DNA of 64,000 bases from positions 1 to 64,000 of the forward strand of contig JAKFEE010000001.1 in NCBI GenBank assembly GCA_036675815.1. Reading direction: 5' to 3'. Positions 50,533 to 58,170 of the stretch are shown here, piece by piece. How positions within the stretch are numbered: position 1 is the stretch's first letter; the number at the start of each line of letters is the position of its first letter. A program made the position numbers and the translations under genes. Source of the stretch: JAKFEE01 sp036675815 (GTDB lineage Bacteria > Pseudomonadota > Alphaproteobacteria > Rhodospirillales > Magnetospirillaceae). A model generated the notes under the pieces. The model saw only the letters and a program-made list of their open reading frames with translations, made no database searches and was not told the DNA's origin.

Positions 50533-52107
50533 GTGCGGAACGGTCGGCGGAAGGATGGCGACGATCGCGGCGCCGGGTCGGGGACGGGCCGGCGCGCCGC
50601 CGAATACGTACGGATGTCGACGGAGCACCAGAGGTACTCGACCGAGAACCAGGCGGAGGCGATCCGCCGGTATGCCGCCCAGCGCGGGATCGACGTGGTC
50701 CGGACCTATGCCGACGAGGGGAAGAGCGGGCTGCGGCTCGACGGACGGGATGCGCTGAAGCGGCTCATCGACGATGTGCAGACCGGCCGCGCGGAGTTCG
50801 ACACGATCCTGGTCTACGACGTCAGCCGCTGGGGGCGATTCCAGGACGCTGACGAGAGCGCCTACTATGAATACATCTGCAAGCGCGCCGGCTTGTCGGT
50901 GCAGTACTGCGCCGAGCAGTTCGAGAACGATGGCAGTCCGGTCTCGACCATCGTCAAGGGCGTCAAGCGGGCGATGGCCGGCGAGTACAGCCGGGAACTG
51001 TCGGCCAAGGTCTTCACCGGCCAGTGCCGGCTGATCGAACTCGGGTTCCGGCAGGGAGGCGTGCCCGGCTACGGGCTGCGCCGCCGCCTGCTTGACCAGA
51101 GCGGATCGCCCAAGGGCGAACTGGTCCGCGGCGAGCACAAGAGCATCCAGACTGACCGTGTCGTGCTCGTGGCAGGGCCTCCCGAGGAGGTTACCACGGT
51201 CCGCTGGATGTACGAGGCCTTCGTCACGGAACGGAAGTCGGAGCGCGAGATTGCCGACATCCTGAACGCCAGCGGCGTGAAGACCGACTTCGCTCGCGCC
51301 TGGTCGCGCGCCACCGTGCATCAGGTGCTGATCAACGAGAAATACATCGGCAACAACGTCTGGAACCGCGTCTCCTTCAAGCTGAAGAAGAAGCGCGTGC
51401 GGAACCTGCCCGAGACGTGGGTTCGCGCCAACGGCGTGTTCGAGACCATCGTCGATCCCCGCCTGTTCGCGGCGGCGCAGGCCATCATCCAGGCGCGGTC
51501 GGTAAGGCTGAGCGACGACGAGATGCTGTCGGCGCTGCAGCAGCTGCTCTCGCAGGAGGGGGCGTTGTCCGGCCTGGTGATCGACGAGGCCGAGGGCATG
51601 CCGTCCAGTAGCGCCTACCGGTCCCGTTTCGGCAGCCTGCTGCGCGCCTATTCCCTGATCGGCTATCGGCCGCGCCGTGACTATCGCTACATCGAGATCA
51701 ACAGGCAGCTGCGCCGTCTGTATCCCGAAGTCGTCGCCGCCGTCATCGACGGGCTGCGCGAGGCGGGCGGGGATGTCCGGCAGGACGGGGAGACGGATCT
51801 CCTGCATGTCAACGCCGAGTTCACCGTCTCGGTGGTGGTTGCCCGCTGCCGGCAGACCGCTGCAGGTGCGTACCGGTGGCGCCTGCACTTCGAGGCCAGT
51901 CTGCTCGCGGACATAACCGTCGCCGTCCGGATGGACGGCGCCAATCGCCAGCCGCTCGACTACTACCTGCTGCCACGGATCGATCTGAGCGCGCCGCGGC
52001 TGCGGCTTGCCGAGGACAACGGGCTGTCGATCGACGCCTACCGCACCGACACGTTGTCCCCCTTGTTCAAGCTGGCCGCCCGCACCCCGATCCAGGAGGC
52101 CGCCTGA
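50533..52107 (+). CDS. Large serine recombinase
   Basis: Site-specific recombinase of 524 aa. The N-terminal resolvase domain has RAAEYVRMSTEHQRYSTENQ, with the catalytic serine in RMST, and conserved VVRTYADEGKSGLRLDGRDA and FDTILVYDVSRWGRFQD. A recombinase domain follows (GGVPGYGLRR, EVTTVRWMYEAFVTERKSER, EIADILNASGVKT, RATVHQVLINEKYIGNNVWN), and then a C-terminal extension of about 190 residues in place of a typical zinc ribbon. The start is GTG 50533; an ATG at 50554 in another frame begins MATIAAPGRG, which resembles relatives, so a frameshift in the first codons cannot be excluded. Its stop overlaps the ATG of the next gene (TGATG). Confidence 0.93.
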   Translation: MRNGRRKDGDDRGAGSGTGRRAAEYVRMSTEHQRYSTENQAEAIRRYAAQRGIDVVRTYADEGKSGLRLDGRDALKRLIDDVQTGRAEFDTILVYDVSRWGRFQDADESAYYEYICKRAGLSVQYCAEQFENDGSPVSTIVKGVKRAMAGEYSRELSAKVFTGQCRLIELGFRQGGVPGYGLRRRLLDQSGSPKGELVRGEHKSIQTDRVVLVAGPPEEVTTVRWMYEAFVTERKSEREIADILNASGVKTDFARAWSRATVHQVLINEKYIGNNVWNRVSFKLKKKRVRNLPETWVRANGVFETIVDPRLFAAAQAIIQARSVRLSDDEMLSALQQLLSQEGALSGLVIDEAEGMPSSSAYRSRFGSLLRAYSLIGYRPRRDYRYIEINRQLRRLYPEVVAAVIDGLREAGGDVRQDGETDLLHVNAEFTVSVVVARCRQTAAGAYRWRLHFEASLLADITVAVRMDGANRQPLDYYLLPRIDLSAPRLRLAEDNGLSIDAYRTDTLSPLFKLAARTPIQEAA

Positions 52108-52997
52108 TGCACCCGCGCCGTATCGAGATGATCCCCATCTCGCGCATCACCGTGCTGAACCCCAGGGCGCGCAACAAGCGCCAGCACCGCGAGATCGTCG
52201 ACAACATTGAGGTGGTCGGCCTGAAGCGCCCGGTTACGGTGAGCCGCCGGCCGGGAGTGAACCCGCCACGCTATGACCTGGTTTGTGGTGAAGGACGGCT
52301 GGAGGCGTTCCGGATGCTCGGCGCCACCGAGATCCCGGCGATCGTCATCGACGCGCCTGAGAGCGATTGCCTGGTAATGAGCCTCGTCGAAAACATCGCC
52401 CGGCGTCAGCATCGCGCGATCGATCTAATGCAGGAGATCGGCAGCCTGCACGGTCGCGGCTACAGCGACGCCGAGATCGCGCGGAAGGTCGGCGTCACCG
52501 CCCAGTGGGTCGGCATGATCGTGACTCTGCTCGAACGCGGCGAGGAACGGCTCGTGGCCGCAGTCGAGACCGGCATGATCCCGGTCAGCTTTGCCGTCGA
52601 CATCGCACGGGCGGAGTCCGCCGACATCCAGAGCGTGCTGATGGACGCCTACGCCGCCGGGAAGATCAAGGGCAAGAAGCTGACGGCCATCCGGCGCATG
52701 CTCGAGCAGCGCCTGAAACGCAGCAAGAGCGTTCCGGACAGCGGGTTCGGGCGGCGCAACGCCTCGCGACGCATGACGGCGGCCGATCTCATGCGCGTGT
52801 ACCAGCGCGAGGCCGACAAGCAGAAGCTGCTCGTCAAGAAGGCCGACTACACGCAGACGAAACTGCTGTTCCTGGTCGAGGCCCTGAAGGAACTGCTGGC
52901 CGACGAGGGATTCGCCACCCTGCTGCGGGCGGAAGGGCTCTCGACCATGCCGCGGGCGTTGGCGACGCGCATGGCCGGGGAGGCGTCACGTGGCTGA
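52107..52997 (+). CDS. ParB/RepB/Spo0J-family DNA-binding protein
   Basis: A 296-aa ParB-like protein. The N-terminal ParB/Srx domain has IPISRITVLNPRARNKRQHR, GLKRPVTVSRRP and the GEGRLEAFRMLG motif; then VMSLVENIARRQHRAIDLMQ and an HTH (SDAEIARKVGVTAQWVGMIV) typical of ParB centromere-binding or CTPase proteins. The C-terminal half is helical (RRMTAADLMRVYQREADKQK). It starts one base inside the recombinase stop codon and overlaps the next gene by 8 bases, so all three are translationally coupled. A role in partition or in directing the recombinase is inferred. Confidence 0.9.
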   Translation: MHPRRIEMIPISRITVLNPRARNKRQHREIVDNIEVVGLKRPVTVSRRPGVNPPRYDLVCGEGRLEAFRMLGATEIPAIVIDAPESDCLVMSLVENIARRQHRAIDLMQEIGSLHGRGYSDAEIARKVGVTAQWVGMIVTLLERGEERLVAAVETGMIPVSFAVDIARAESADIQSVLMDAYAAGKIKGKKLTAIRRMLEQRLKRSKSVPDSGFGRRNASRRMTAADLMRVYQREADKQKLLVKKADYTQTKLLFLVEALKELLADEGFATLLRAEGLSTMPRALATRMAGEASRG

Positions 52998-53940
52998 TCG
53001 GAGGGAGTCGGGCGCCGACATCAGGCTGTCGTTCGAGAGGCAGACGATCACGCTGCCGCTGACGGCGATCGTGCCTCTCAAGGCGCTGCGGGCGGGAATG
53101 AAGCAGAGTAAGAAGTACGCGCAAATCCTGGCCTCCGTCCGCGCCATCGGTTTGGTCGAGGCACCGGTCGTCGCGCCGGACCCGGGCCGGCCCGGAAGCT
53201 ACTTCCTGCTTGACGGACTGCTGAGGATCGAGGCGCTGAAGGACCTGGGAATCACCGAGGTCGAATGCCTGATCTCCACCGACGACGAGGCGTACACCTA
53301 CAACAAGCGGATCAACCGGCTCGCCGCGGTCCAGGAGCATCGAATGATCGTCCGGGCAATCGAGCGGGGCGTGCCGGAGGAGCAGATCGCCGTTGCGCTG
53401 GGTCTCGACATCGTCTCGGTCAAACGGCGGTTCAAGATGCTCGACGGGATCTGCCCGGAGGTCGTCGAGCTTCTGAAGGACACGGCCTGCCCGCTGGCCG
53501 TCTTCGACATTCTGCGGCGGATGGCGCCGCTGCGCCAGATCGAGGCCGCCGAATTGATGGCCGGCCAGAACAATTTCACCGTGATCTTCGCCAAGGCGCT
53601 GCTTGTGGCCACGCCCGACGAGCAACTCGTCGATCCTCGCAAGCGCAAACCCGCGAAGGGCCCGTCGGCTTCCGCGGAGCAGATGGCGCGGATGGAGCGC
53701 GAGCTCGTCAGCCTGCAGAACCAGATCAAATCGGTGGAGGACAGCTACGGCGTCGACAACCTGCATCTGACGGTGGCCAAGGGCTATGTGGCCAGGCTGC
53801 TTGGCAATCCGCGGATCGTGCGGTGGCTGAGCCAGAATCGGCCCGAATACATTCCGGAGTTCGAGAGCATCGCCGAGATCGAGTCCATTCCGGCGGCCGT
53901 GGCCGGCGCCGAGCGGCAGACGGGGACCCGGACCCGATAA
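52990..53940 (+). CDS. RepB-like plasmid-partition family protein
   Basis: A second ParB-superfamily protein (316 aa), distinct from the first. Its ParB domain (LPLTAIVPLKALRAGMKQSK, YFLLDGLLRIEALKDLGITE) is followed by EQIAVALGLDIVSVKRRFKM (HTH), a helical region (MAPLRQIEAAELMAGQNNFT) and the RepB-type C-terminal region with KGPSASAEQMARMERELVSL then QNQIKSVEDSYGVDNLHLTV. It starts at GTG 52990, overlapping the first ParB gene. A serine recombinase followed by two ParB/RepB proteins is a recurring but poorly described gene trio of alphaproteobacterial elements. The gene converges on the phage lysis genes. Confidence 0.88.
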   Translation: MADRRESGADIRLSFERQTITLPLTAIVPLKALRAGMKQSKKYAQILASVRAIGLVEAPVVAPDPGRPGSYFLLDGLLRIEALKDLGITEVECLISTDDEAYTYNKRINRLAAVQEHRMIVRAIERGVPEEQIAVALGLDIVSVKRRFKMLDGICPEVVELLKDTACPLAVFDILRRMAPLRQIEAAELMAGQNNFTVIFAKALLVATPDEQLVDPRKRKPAKGPSASAEQMARMERELVSLQNQIKSVEDSYGVDNLHLTVAKGYVARLLGNPRIVRWLSQNRPEYIPEFESIAEIESIPAAVAGAERQTGTRTR

Positions 53941-54056
53941 GCGCGGGGACCGCGGGAGACGCCGTCGCGAGAGGCGGATCGAGCGCGGGGGTGGGGATGG
54001 CGGCGAACCCGTCGGAGCCCACCGAGGCCGGCCCCATACGGTCGGCAATCAGCAGG

Positions 54057-54087
54057 AAGGCGGCTGGCAACGCCGGCCAGCCGCCTT
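54057..54087. terminator. Bidirectional terminator hairpin between the recombinase trio and the lysis cassette
   Basis: AAGGCGGCTGGC at 54057-54068 pairs perfectly with GCCAGCCGCCTT at 54076-54087 (12-bp stem, 7-base loop). It lies between the convergent ends of the RepB-like gene (stop 53940) and Rz1 (stop 54087-54089). A and T pairs at the base of the stem suit two-way use, though no long U-run is present. Confidence 0.55.
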
Positions 54088-54323
54088 CAGCTTGATCTGG
54101 CACAAGCCCGCGCCTGGTCCCGCATCACCTGGTAGTCCATCAGCATCTGCTCGATCGCCGAGCCATTCGGCAGCGGTTCCAGTTCCCCCGCCGCCCGCGC
54201 CAGAAACTCGCGGCTATACGCCGGCACCGGCGGACACGGTCCGTCAGAAGCTGCCGTCGTGCAGCCGCCGAGCAAGATCGTTGCGATCGCGAGGACGGCG
54301 CATGGCGGCTTCCAGTTGGGCAT
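54087..54323 (-). CDS. Phage outer-membrane spanin subunit (Rz1-like lipoprotein)
   Basis: A 78-aa lipoprotein: the signal MPNWKPPCAVLAIATILLGG ends at the lipobox Cys (LLGGC), followed by a short mature part with GPCPPVPAYSREFLARAAGE and MLMDYQVMRDQARAC. The start lies inside the 3' part of the Rz-like gene in another frame (80-base overlap), the classical nested Rz/Rz1 arrangement. It disrupts the outer membrane at the end of the phage lytic cycle by bridging with the inner-membrane spanin. Confidence 0.85.
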   Translation of the reverse strand: MPNWKPPCAVLAIATILLGGCTTAASDGPCPPVPAYSREFLARAAGELEPLPNGSAIEQMLMDYQVMRDQARACARSS

Positions 54324-54483
54324 GTTGCACCTCGATCGTGGTTTTCATGCGCTCGACCCGCTCGGCGTTGCGACCGGCCTGCCTGGTGCCGAACAGCACC
54401 GCGGCGACGGCGCCGGCGGCGGCCAGCCAGCCGAGCAGGGCTAGGGCATGGCGGAGCAGCAACGGCTGGAGCAGCGCCCACAT
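54244..54483 (-). CDS. Phage inner-membrane spanin subunit (Rz-like)
   Basis: A 79-aa protein: one N-terminal membrane helix (LLLRHALALLGWLAAAGAVA) with a periplasmic, positively charged helical tail (TRQAGRNAERVERMKTTIEV and QHAQLEAAMRRPRDRNDLAR). Its start codon overlaps the stop of the endolysin gene by one base, and its 3' end overlaps Rz1. The size and layout are those of a short i-spanin. The assignment rests on topology, position and the nested lipoprotein. Confidence 0.8.
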   Translation of the reverse strand: MWALLQPLLLRHALALLGWLAAAGAVAAVLFGTRQAGRNAERVERMKTTIEVQHAQLEAAMRRPRDRNDLARRLHDGSF

Positions 54484-55160
54484 CAGCGCAGTCCCCGGCG
54501 GCGGTCGTCGATGCGCGCCCACAGCATCACGCCGAGCCCGAGCAGGGTCACGGCCAGCAGCGCCCATTTCGCGGCATCGAGCGTCGGCGCCAGGTCGGCC
54601 AGGGTGTCCTGGGCCGGGCCGATGGCCTGCTGCAGGGCGTCGACTCCGGCGAGGCCGAGCGTGCCGGTGGCGGCGGCCTGGCCGCCCTTGACGGTGCGAC
54701 TCTCGGACAGCGGCTTTCCGGGCGGCAGCACGCCGGCGCGGGCCAGCGCCGCGTCGATCTCGGCGTCGGTGTAGGGCTGGCAGCCGTTCTCCATGCGGAT
54801 CATCGCCAGCAGCACGGGCTTCAGATCCGCGGCGCGATGGAAGTCGAGCGGCTGGTCCGGGTCGAAGCCGCTCTCGCGGCTGACGAAGGCGACGTAGCGG
54901 GCGGTGTCGTTCTCGGACGGCGGCGCCCACAGCGCCACCAGCCGGGCGATGCTGTCGGCGCCGCGTCGGTCGTGATGGGCGACGATCAAGACGGCGGCGG
55001 CGCGCAGGCCCCAGATGGCCGTCTCGAACTGCTCGAACTCGCCGTCGCAGTTCTCGGCCGGCGCCACCCGGCCCTGCCACTTGTTGGCCGGGTTCAGGCG
55101 GATGTTGAGCGGGTTGTGGTTGCGGATGCCGCGCGGCGGCGGCGCGGAAGCGACCGGCAT
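54483..55160 (-). CDS. Phage endolysin/virion lysozyme-like protein with C-terminal membrane helix
   Basis: A 225-aa protein. The N-terminal domain starts RGIRNHNPLNIRLNPANKWQ, the motif of P5-type structural lysozymes and related phage muramidases. It also contains EQFETAIWGLRAAAVLIVAH and the segment FVSRESGFDPDQPLDFHRAA. A single membrane helix (WALLAVTLLGLGVMLWARID) closes the protein, so it may be tethered (signal-arrest-like at the C-terminus) rather than released by the holin. It lies between the holin and the spanins in a classic lysis cassette. Confidence 0.83.
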   Translation of the reverse strand: MPVASAPPPRGIRNHNPLNIRLNPANKWQGRVAPAENCDGEFEQFETAIWGLRAAAVLIVAHHDRRGADSIARLVALWAPPSENDTARYVAFVSRESGFDPDQPLDFHRAADLKPVLLAMIRMENGCQPYTDAEIDAALARAGVLPPGKPLSESRTVKGGQAAATGTLGLAGVDALQQAIGPAQDTLADLAPTLDAAKWALLAVTLLGLGVMLWARIDDRRRGLR

Positions 55161-55201
55161 GGGATGTCTCCGGGTGAGTGATTGACGATGGGAAAAGGCG
55201 A

Positions 55202-55530
55202 TCAGCCGTCGGCGTCGCGGATGCCGGCCTTGCGCTCGGCCCAGACCTGGACGGCCTCGATGGTGCGCGGCCGAGATAGGACACCGCGGCGATGAAGCCG
55301 GCGGCGGTCATGCCGGCGAGCTTCAGCCACTCGGCGGCGCCGCCGGCGACCACGCCCATGCCGATGGCGATCATCAGCTCCCAGACCAGCTTCCATGACC
55401 AGAAGCGGCGCCGGCCCTGGCGCACCAGATTGGCGTGGTACAGGCCGCGGCCGATCAGCGCCCACCACAGGGCCCAGACGAAGCCGGCAAGTGTCTGCTG
55501 CATCTCCGGCGGAAGATTGCGCCAGGGCAT
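55202..55530 (-). pseudogene. Phage holin-like protein gene with a one-base deletion
   Basis: From ATG 55530 the frame encodes MPWRNLPPEMQQTLAGFVWA, LWWALIGRGLYHANLVRQGR, a cluster of helices (LVWELMIAIGMGVVAGGAAE, MTAAGFIAAVSYLG), and should end LGPRTIEAVQVWAERKAGIR DADG. The last part is in the adjacent frame and stops at 55202. One C appears to be missing in the GGCC/GCGC junction near 55270, so the frame runs into the endolysin region instead. The segment length, 329 bases, is two more than a multiple of three, as a one-base loss predicts. The membrane part is intact; whether it still forms holes is unknown. Confidence 0.8.
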
Positions 55531-55576
55531 GGGAGGTCCTTTCGTGAAGGAGGCGGACTCGGGCCGGTCGGACGGA

Positions 55577-56527
55577 TCAGCCGCGCAGCAGTTCCACCAG
55601 GACGCTCTGCAGGATGATGCCATTGCTGCCGGTGCCGGCGGTGCCCCACTGCGCCGTAACCGTGACGGGCTGCGCCTGGGCGAAGTCCAGGGTGCCGGTG
55701 AAGGGCGCGGCGGCGTTGGTACCGAAGCTCGACAGGGCCGTCGGCTTGCCGACCTGGGCGTTGAGGGCATCGCGGTTGGCGACCTGGGCCTGCGCCGACA
55801 GGCTGGCGGTGGTGGTCGCCGAGCCGGAGAACACCAGGGTGCCGCCGACGCGGATGCGCATGGTCTTGCTGGTGGCGCTGTTCGGGTAGGACCACACCGC
55901 GGTCACCCGCAGCAGATCGTTGGGGCCGAGCGCGTCGGCCGGGATGGCGAGGCTGTAGAGCGTGGCCTCGGCGGTGTCGGCGTCGGTCTTGGTGGCGCCG
56001 GTGTGCTGCCGCCCCAGCACCTCGACCGGATTGAGGTAGGTCCAGCGCGCCGCGCCGGCAGCGTTGCCGCGGCACACCCACATCAGGTCGCGGGCGCTGT
56101 TGTACCAGAGCTGGCCCAGCGGATACCCGTCGTCGGTGGCGTCGGGGTCGCGCGTCGTGGCGACGGTCTGCGGCAGGTTGGCGACCAGCGCCACCTCGCG
56201 CCACGTGCCGGCATCGCGCAGGAACAGCCTGGCCTCGTCGGCCACCCACATGGCCATGCCGGCAGGCGGGGCAACGAACACCCAGGCACCGGCCTGGAAC
56301 ACGGCGAGATTGCCCGACTGCCCGGCCCAGACGCCGCCGGCGCCGGCGGCGACGAGGTAGACGTCACCCTCGGCCGGGCTCGCCGGCGCCGCGGCCAGGT
56401 CGCGGTCGCGGACGTTCACATGCGCCAGGGCGTCGAGCAGCGACAGGGCCTGGTTGTGCGTGACTTCCTTCTGCGCCTGGCTGGCGACCAGGAAGGGCAG
56501 GCCAAGGCGCGGCGTCTGGTCGGTCAT
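55577..56527 (-). CDS. DUF2793 phage tail protein
   Basis: A 316-aa virion protein of tail-tip or fibre type. The DUF2793 domain is at the N-terminus: MTDQTPRLGLPFLVASQAQK, then THNQALSLLDALAHV and SPAEGDVYLVAAGAGGVWAG with WADEARLFLRDAGTW-type block. The C-terminal half is beta-rich (AVWSYPNSATSKTMRIRVGG, LDFAQAQPVTVTAQWGTAGT), like a receptor-binding or jelly-roll domain. It overlaps the upstream tail gene by 4 bases (ATGA). A 26-codon copy of part of this gene occurs at 28085-28170. Confidence 0.88.
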   Translation of the reverse strand: MTDQTPRLGLPFLVASQAQKEVTHNQALSLLDALAHVNVRDRDLAAAPASPAEGDVYLVAAGAGGVWAGQSGNLAVFQAGAWVFVAPPAGMAMWVADEARLFLRDAGTWREVALVANLPQTVATTRDPDATDDGYPLGQLWYNSARDLMWVCRGNAAGAARWTYLNPVEVLGRQHTGATKTDADTAEATLYSLAIPADALGPNDLLRVTAVWSYPNSATSKTMRIRVGGTLVFSGSATTTASLSAQAQVANRDALNAQVGKPTALSSFGTNAAAPFTGTLDFAQAQPVTVTAQWGTAGTGSNGIILQSVLVELLRG

Positions 56528-58170
56528 AGGCTGGCCTCCGCGGGCAGGCCGCGCCCGACGCGGGCGCTGACCTGGTAGACGCGCACGGCGAGTGCGGTCT
56601 GCGGCGCGCCGAAATCGGCGATCTGCTGCGCCGCGCTGTAGGTGGCGGACGGCGCCGTCAGGCCGACGAAGGAGCGCTTGACGCCGCCACCGTCGAGGAT
56701 CTCGACATCGTACTGCTCGCGTTCCTCGGCCAGTGGCACATCGGTGCCGTCGCTCCAGCCGCCGCCGATGCGCGTCCGCCGCACCCAGGACAGCAGCCAG
56801 TCGTCGCCGCTGCGGCGGCCGCGCACATGGCAGGGGGCGTAGGGCTTCATGCTGGTGCCGCGGAAGGTGAAGGGAATGCCGGCCTGGCTGTCCTGCGCCA
56901 GGCTGACGGTGATGCCCTTGAACTGCCGTTCCCGGCCGAGGACGGACAGCGCGAGCGGCACCCGCACGAGGTCGTAGGAGGTGAGCAGCAGGAAGGCCTC
57001 GCCGGCGCCGTGGACAGCGATGGCGTGCTCGCTGCCCCGGCGGCCGCGCAGCAGGCCCGACAGCAGGTAGGTGTCCGGCGCGGTCAGCACCGCGTCGCGG
57101 AACTGGATGATCTCGCGCCCGACCAGCGCGGCGTTGGCGCCGTTCAGCACCGCCGCCCGGCCGCGGCTCTCCAGCTGGCCGTGGTTCAGCACGACGGTCA
57201 GGCTGTTGGCCTCGTCCCAGACATGGGCCGCGCCGTCGCCGAGCACTGTCTGGCAAGTGCCCCAGGTCGCCGGGCCGCGCAGATCGGCCAGCGCCTGGAA
57301 GCTGGCGCCGTCGTCGCTGGACAGGTACAGCACCGCGCCGCGCCAGCGGTAATTGGTGTCGGCCCCGAGGAAGGACGCCGCCACATAGATGCCGCTGTCG
57401 TCGTCCCCGTCGCGCAGTGCCGGCACGTCCAGCAGGAACAGCACGGTGTCCGGGATCACGCGGAAGACGTTGCCGCGGCCGATGTCCGCCCCCTCGGACT
57501 CCGAGGTCAGAACCTCGGGATCGTCCGGGACGGCCTCCATGCGGACCAGCAGGCCCGAGGCGTCGGTCTTGAGGATGCGCAGGGTGCGCGTGGTGCCGGC
57601 AGCGGTGACGGTCACGACATCGCCGGGCTGCACCCAGGCGAAGCGCGCCGTCGTCTGGAACATCACGGCCTCGCGCTGCACCCAGGCGTCATACAGCAGG
57701 GCGTCCGCCAGCCGGCGGGCCTGCTGGTCGCCGATGGCCAGGGGCAGGTTCACCGTCATGGCGTTGACGGTGTTCCCGACCATGCGCCTGGCCGACTGCG
57801 TGCCCGAGCCCCAATCGGCGGAGCGGGCGACGTAGGCTACTTCCACGCGCCTGGGCAGGTCGGCCTCTTGCGACCTGGTGACCATCAGCGTAGCCGACCC
57901 GGTGGCCGTGTCCATCGGCACCAGATCGTCTTCCCCGATGGTGGCGACCGGTTCGCCGCCGCGCGGGGTGAAGCGGACCTTGCCGTCCCCCTCGGCCACG
58001 TCCAGCATGAACGCCACCAGCAGAGGTTCCAGGCTGGCGCGCGCCGTGCCGAAGCTGGTCACGATCATGCCGTCCAGCTTGCCGTAGACAGCGGAGACGT
58101 CGATGTCGGTGTCCGGGTCGAGCCCGGCGCGTTGCGACAGATCGGCAATCAGCGTGCGAACGTCAGGCAT
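56524..58170 (-). CDS. C-terminal part of the phage tail hub (GTA gp15-like), separate gene
   Basis: A 548-aa protein that corresponds to the C-terminal part of the large GTA/phage tail hub. Seen are VRTLIADLSQRAGLDPDTDI, SLEPLLVAFMLDVAEGDGKV with RFTPRGGEPVATI, the central VAYVARSADWGSGTQSARR, RRLADALLYDAWVQREAVMF, and the conserved C-terminal AALVGREIIQFRDAVLTAPD, YLLSGLLRGRRGSEHAIAVH and KPYAPCHVRGRRSGDDWLLS. In most relatives these residues are the end of a protein of about 1,300 aa. It begins inside the 3' end of the alginate-lyase-like gene (8-base overlap). Confidence 0.85.
   Translation of the reverse strand: MPDVRTLIADLSQRAGLDPDTDIDVSAVYGKLDGMIVTSFGTARASLEPLLVAFMLDVAEGDGKVRFTPRGGEPVATIGEDDLVPMDTATGSATLMVTRSQEADLPRRVEVAYVARSADWGSGTQSARRMVGNTVNAMTVNLPLAIGDQQARRLADALLYDAWVQREAVMFQTTARFAWVQPGDVVTVTAAGTTRTLRILKTDASGLLVRMEAVPDDPEVLTSESEGADIGRGNVFRVIPDTVLFLLDVPALRDGDDDSGIYVAASFLGADTNYRWRGAVLYLSSDDGASFQALADLRGPATWGTCQTVLGDGAAHVWDEANSLTVVLNHGQLESRGRAAVLNGANAALVGREIIQFRDAVLTAPDTYLLSGLLRGRRGSEHAIAVHGAGEAFLLLTSYDLVRVPLALSVLGRERQFKGITVSLAQDSQAGIPFTFRGTSMKPYAPCHVRGRRSGDDWLLSWVRRTRIGGGWSDGTDVPLAEEREQYDVEILDGGGVKRSFVGLTAPSATYSAAQQIADFGAPQTALAVRVYQVSARVGRGLPAEASL

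Noticed and set aside
50021..50533. Attachment site of the prophage
   Set aside because: The left boundary must lie in or near here, but without the right end no direct repeat can be identified.
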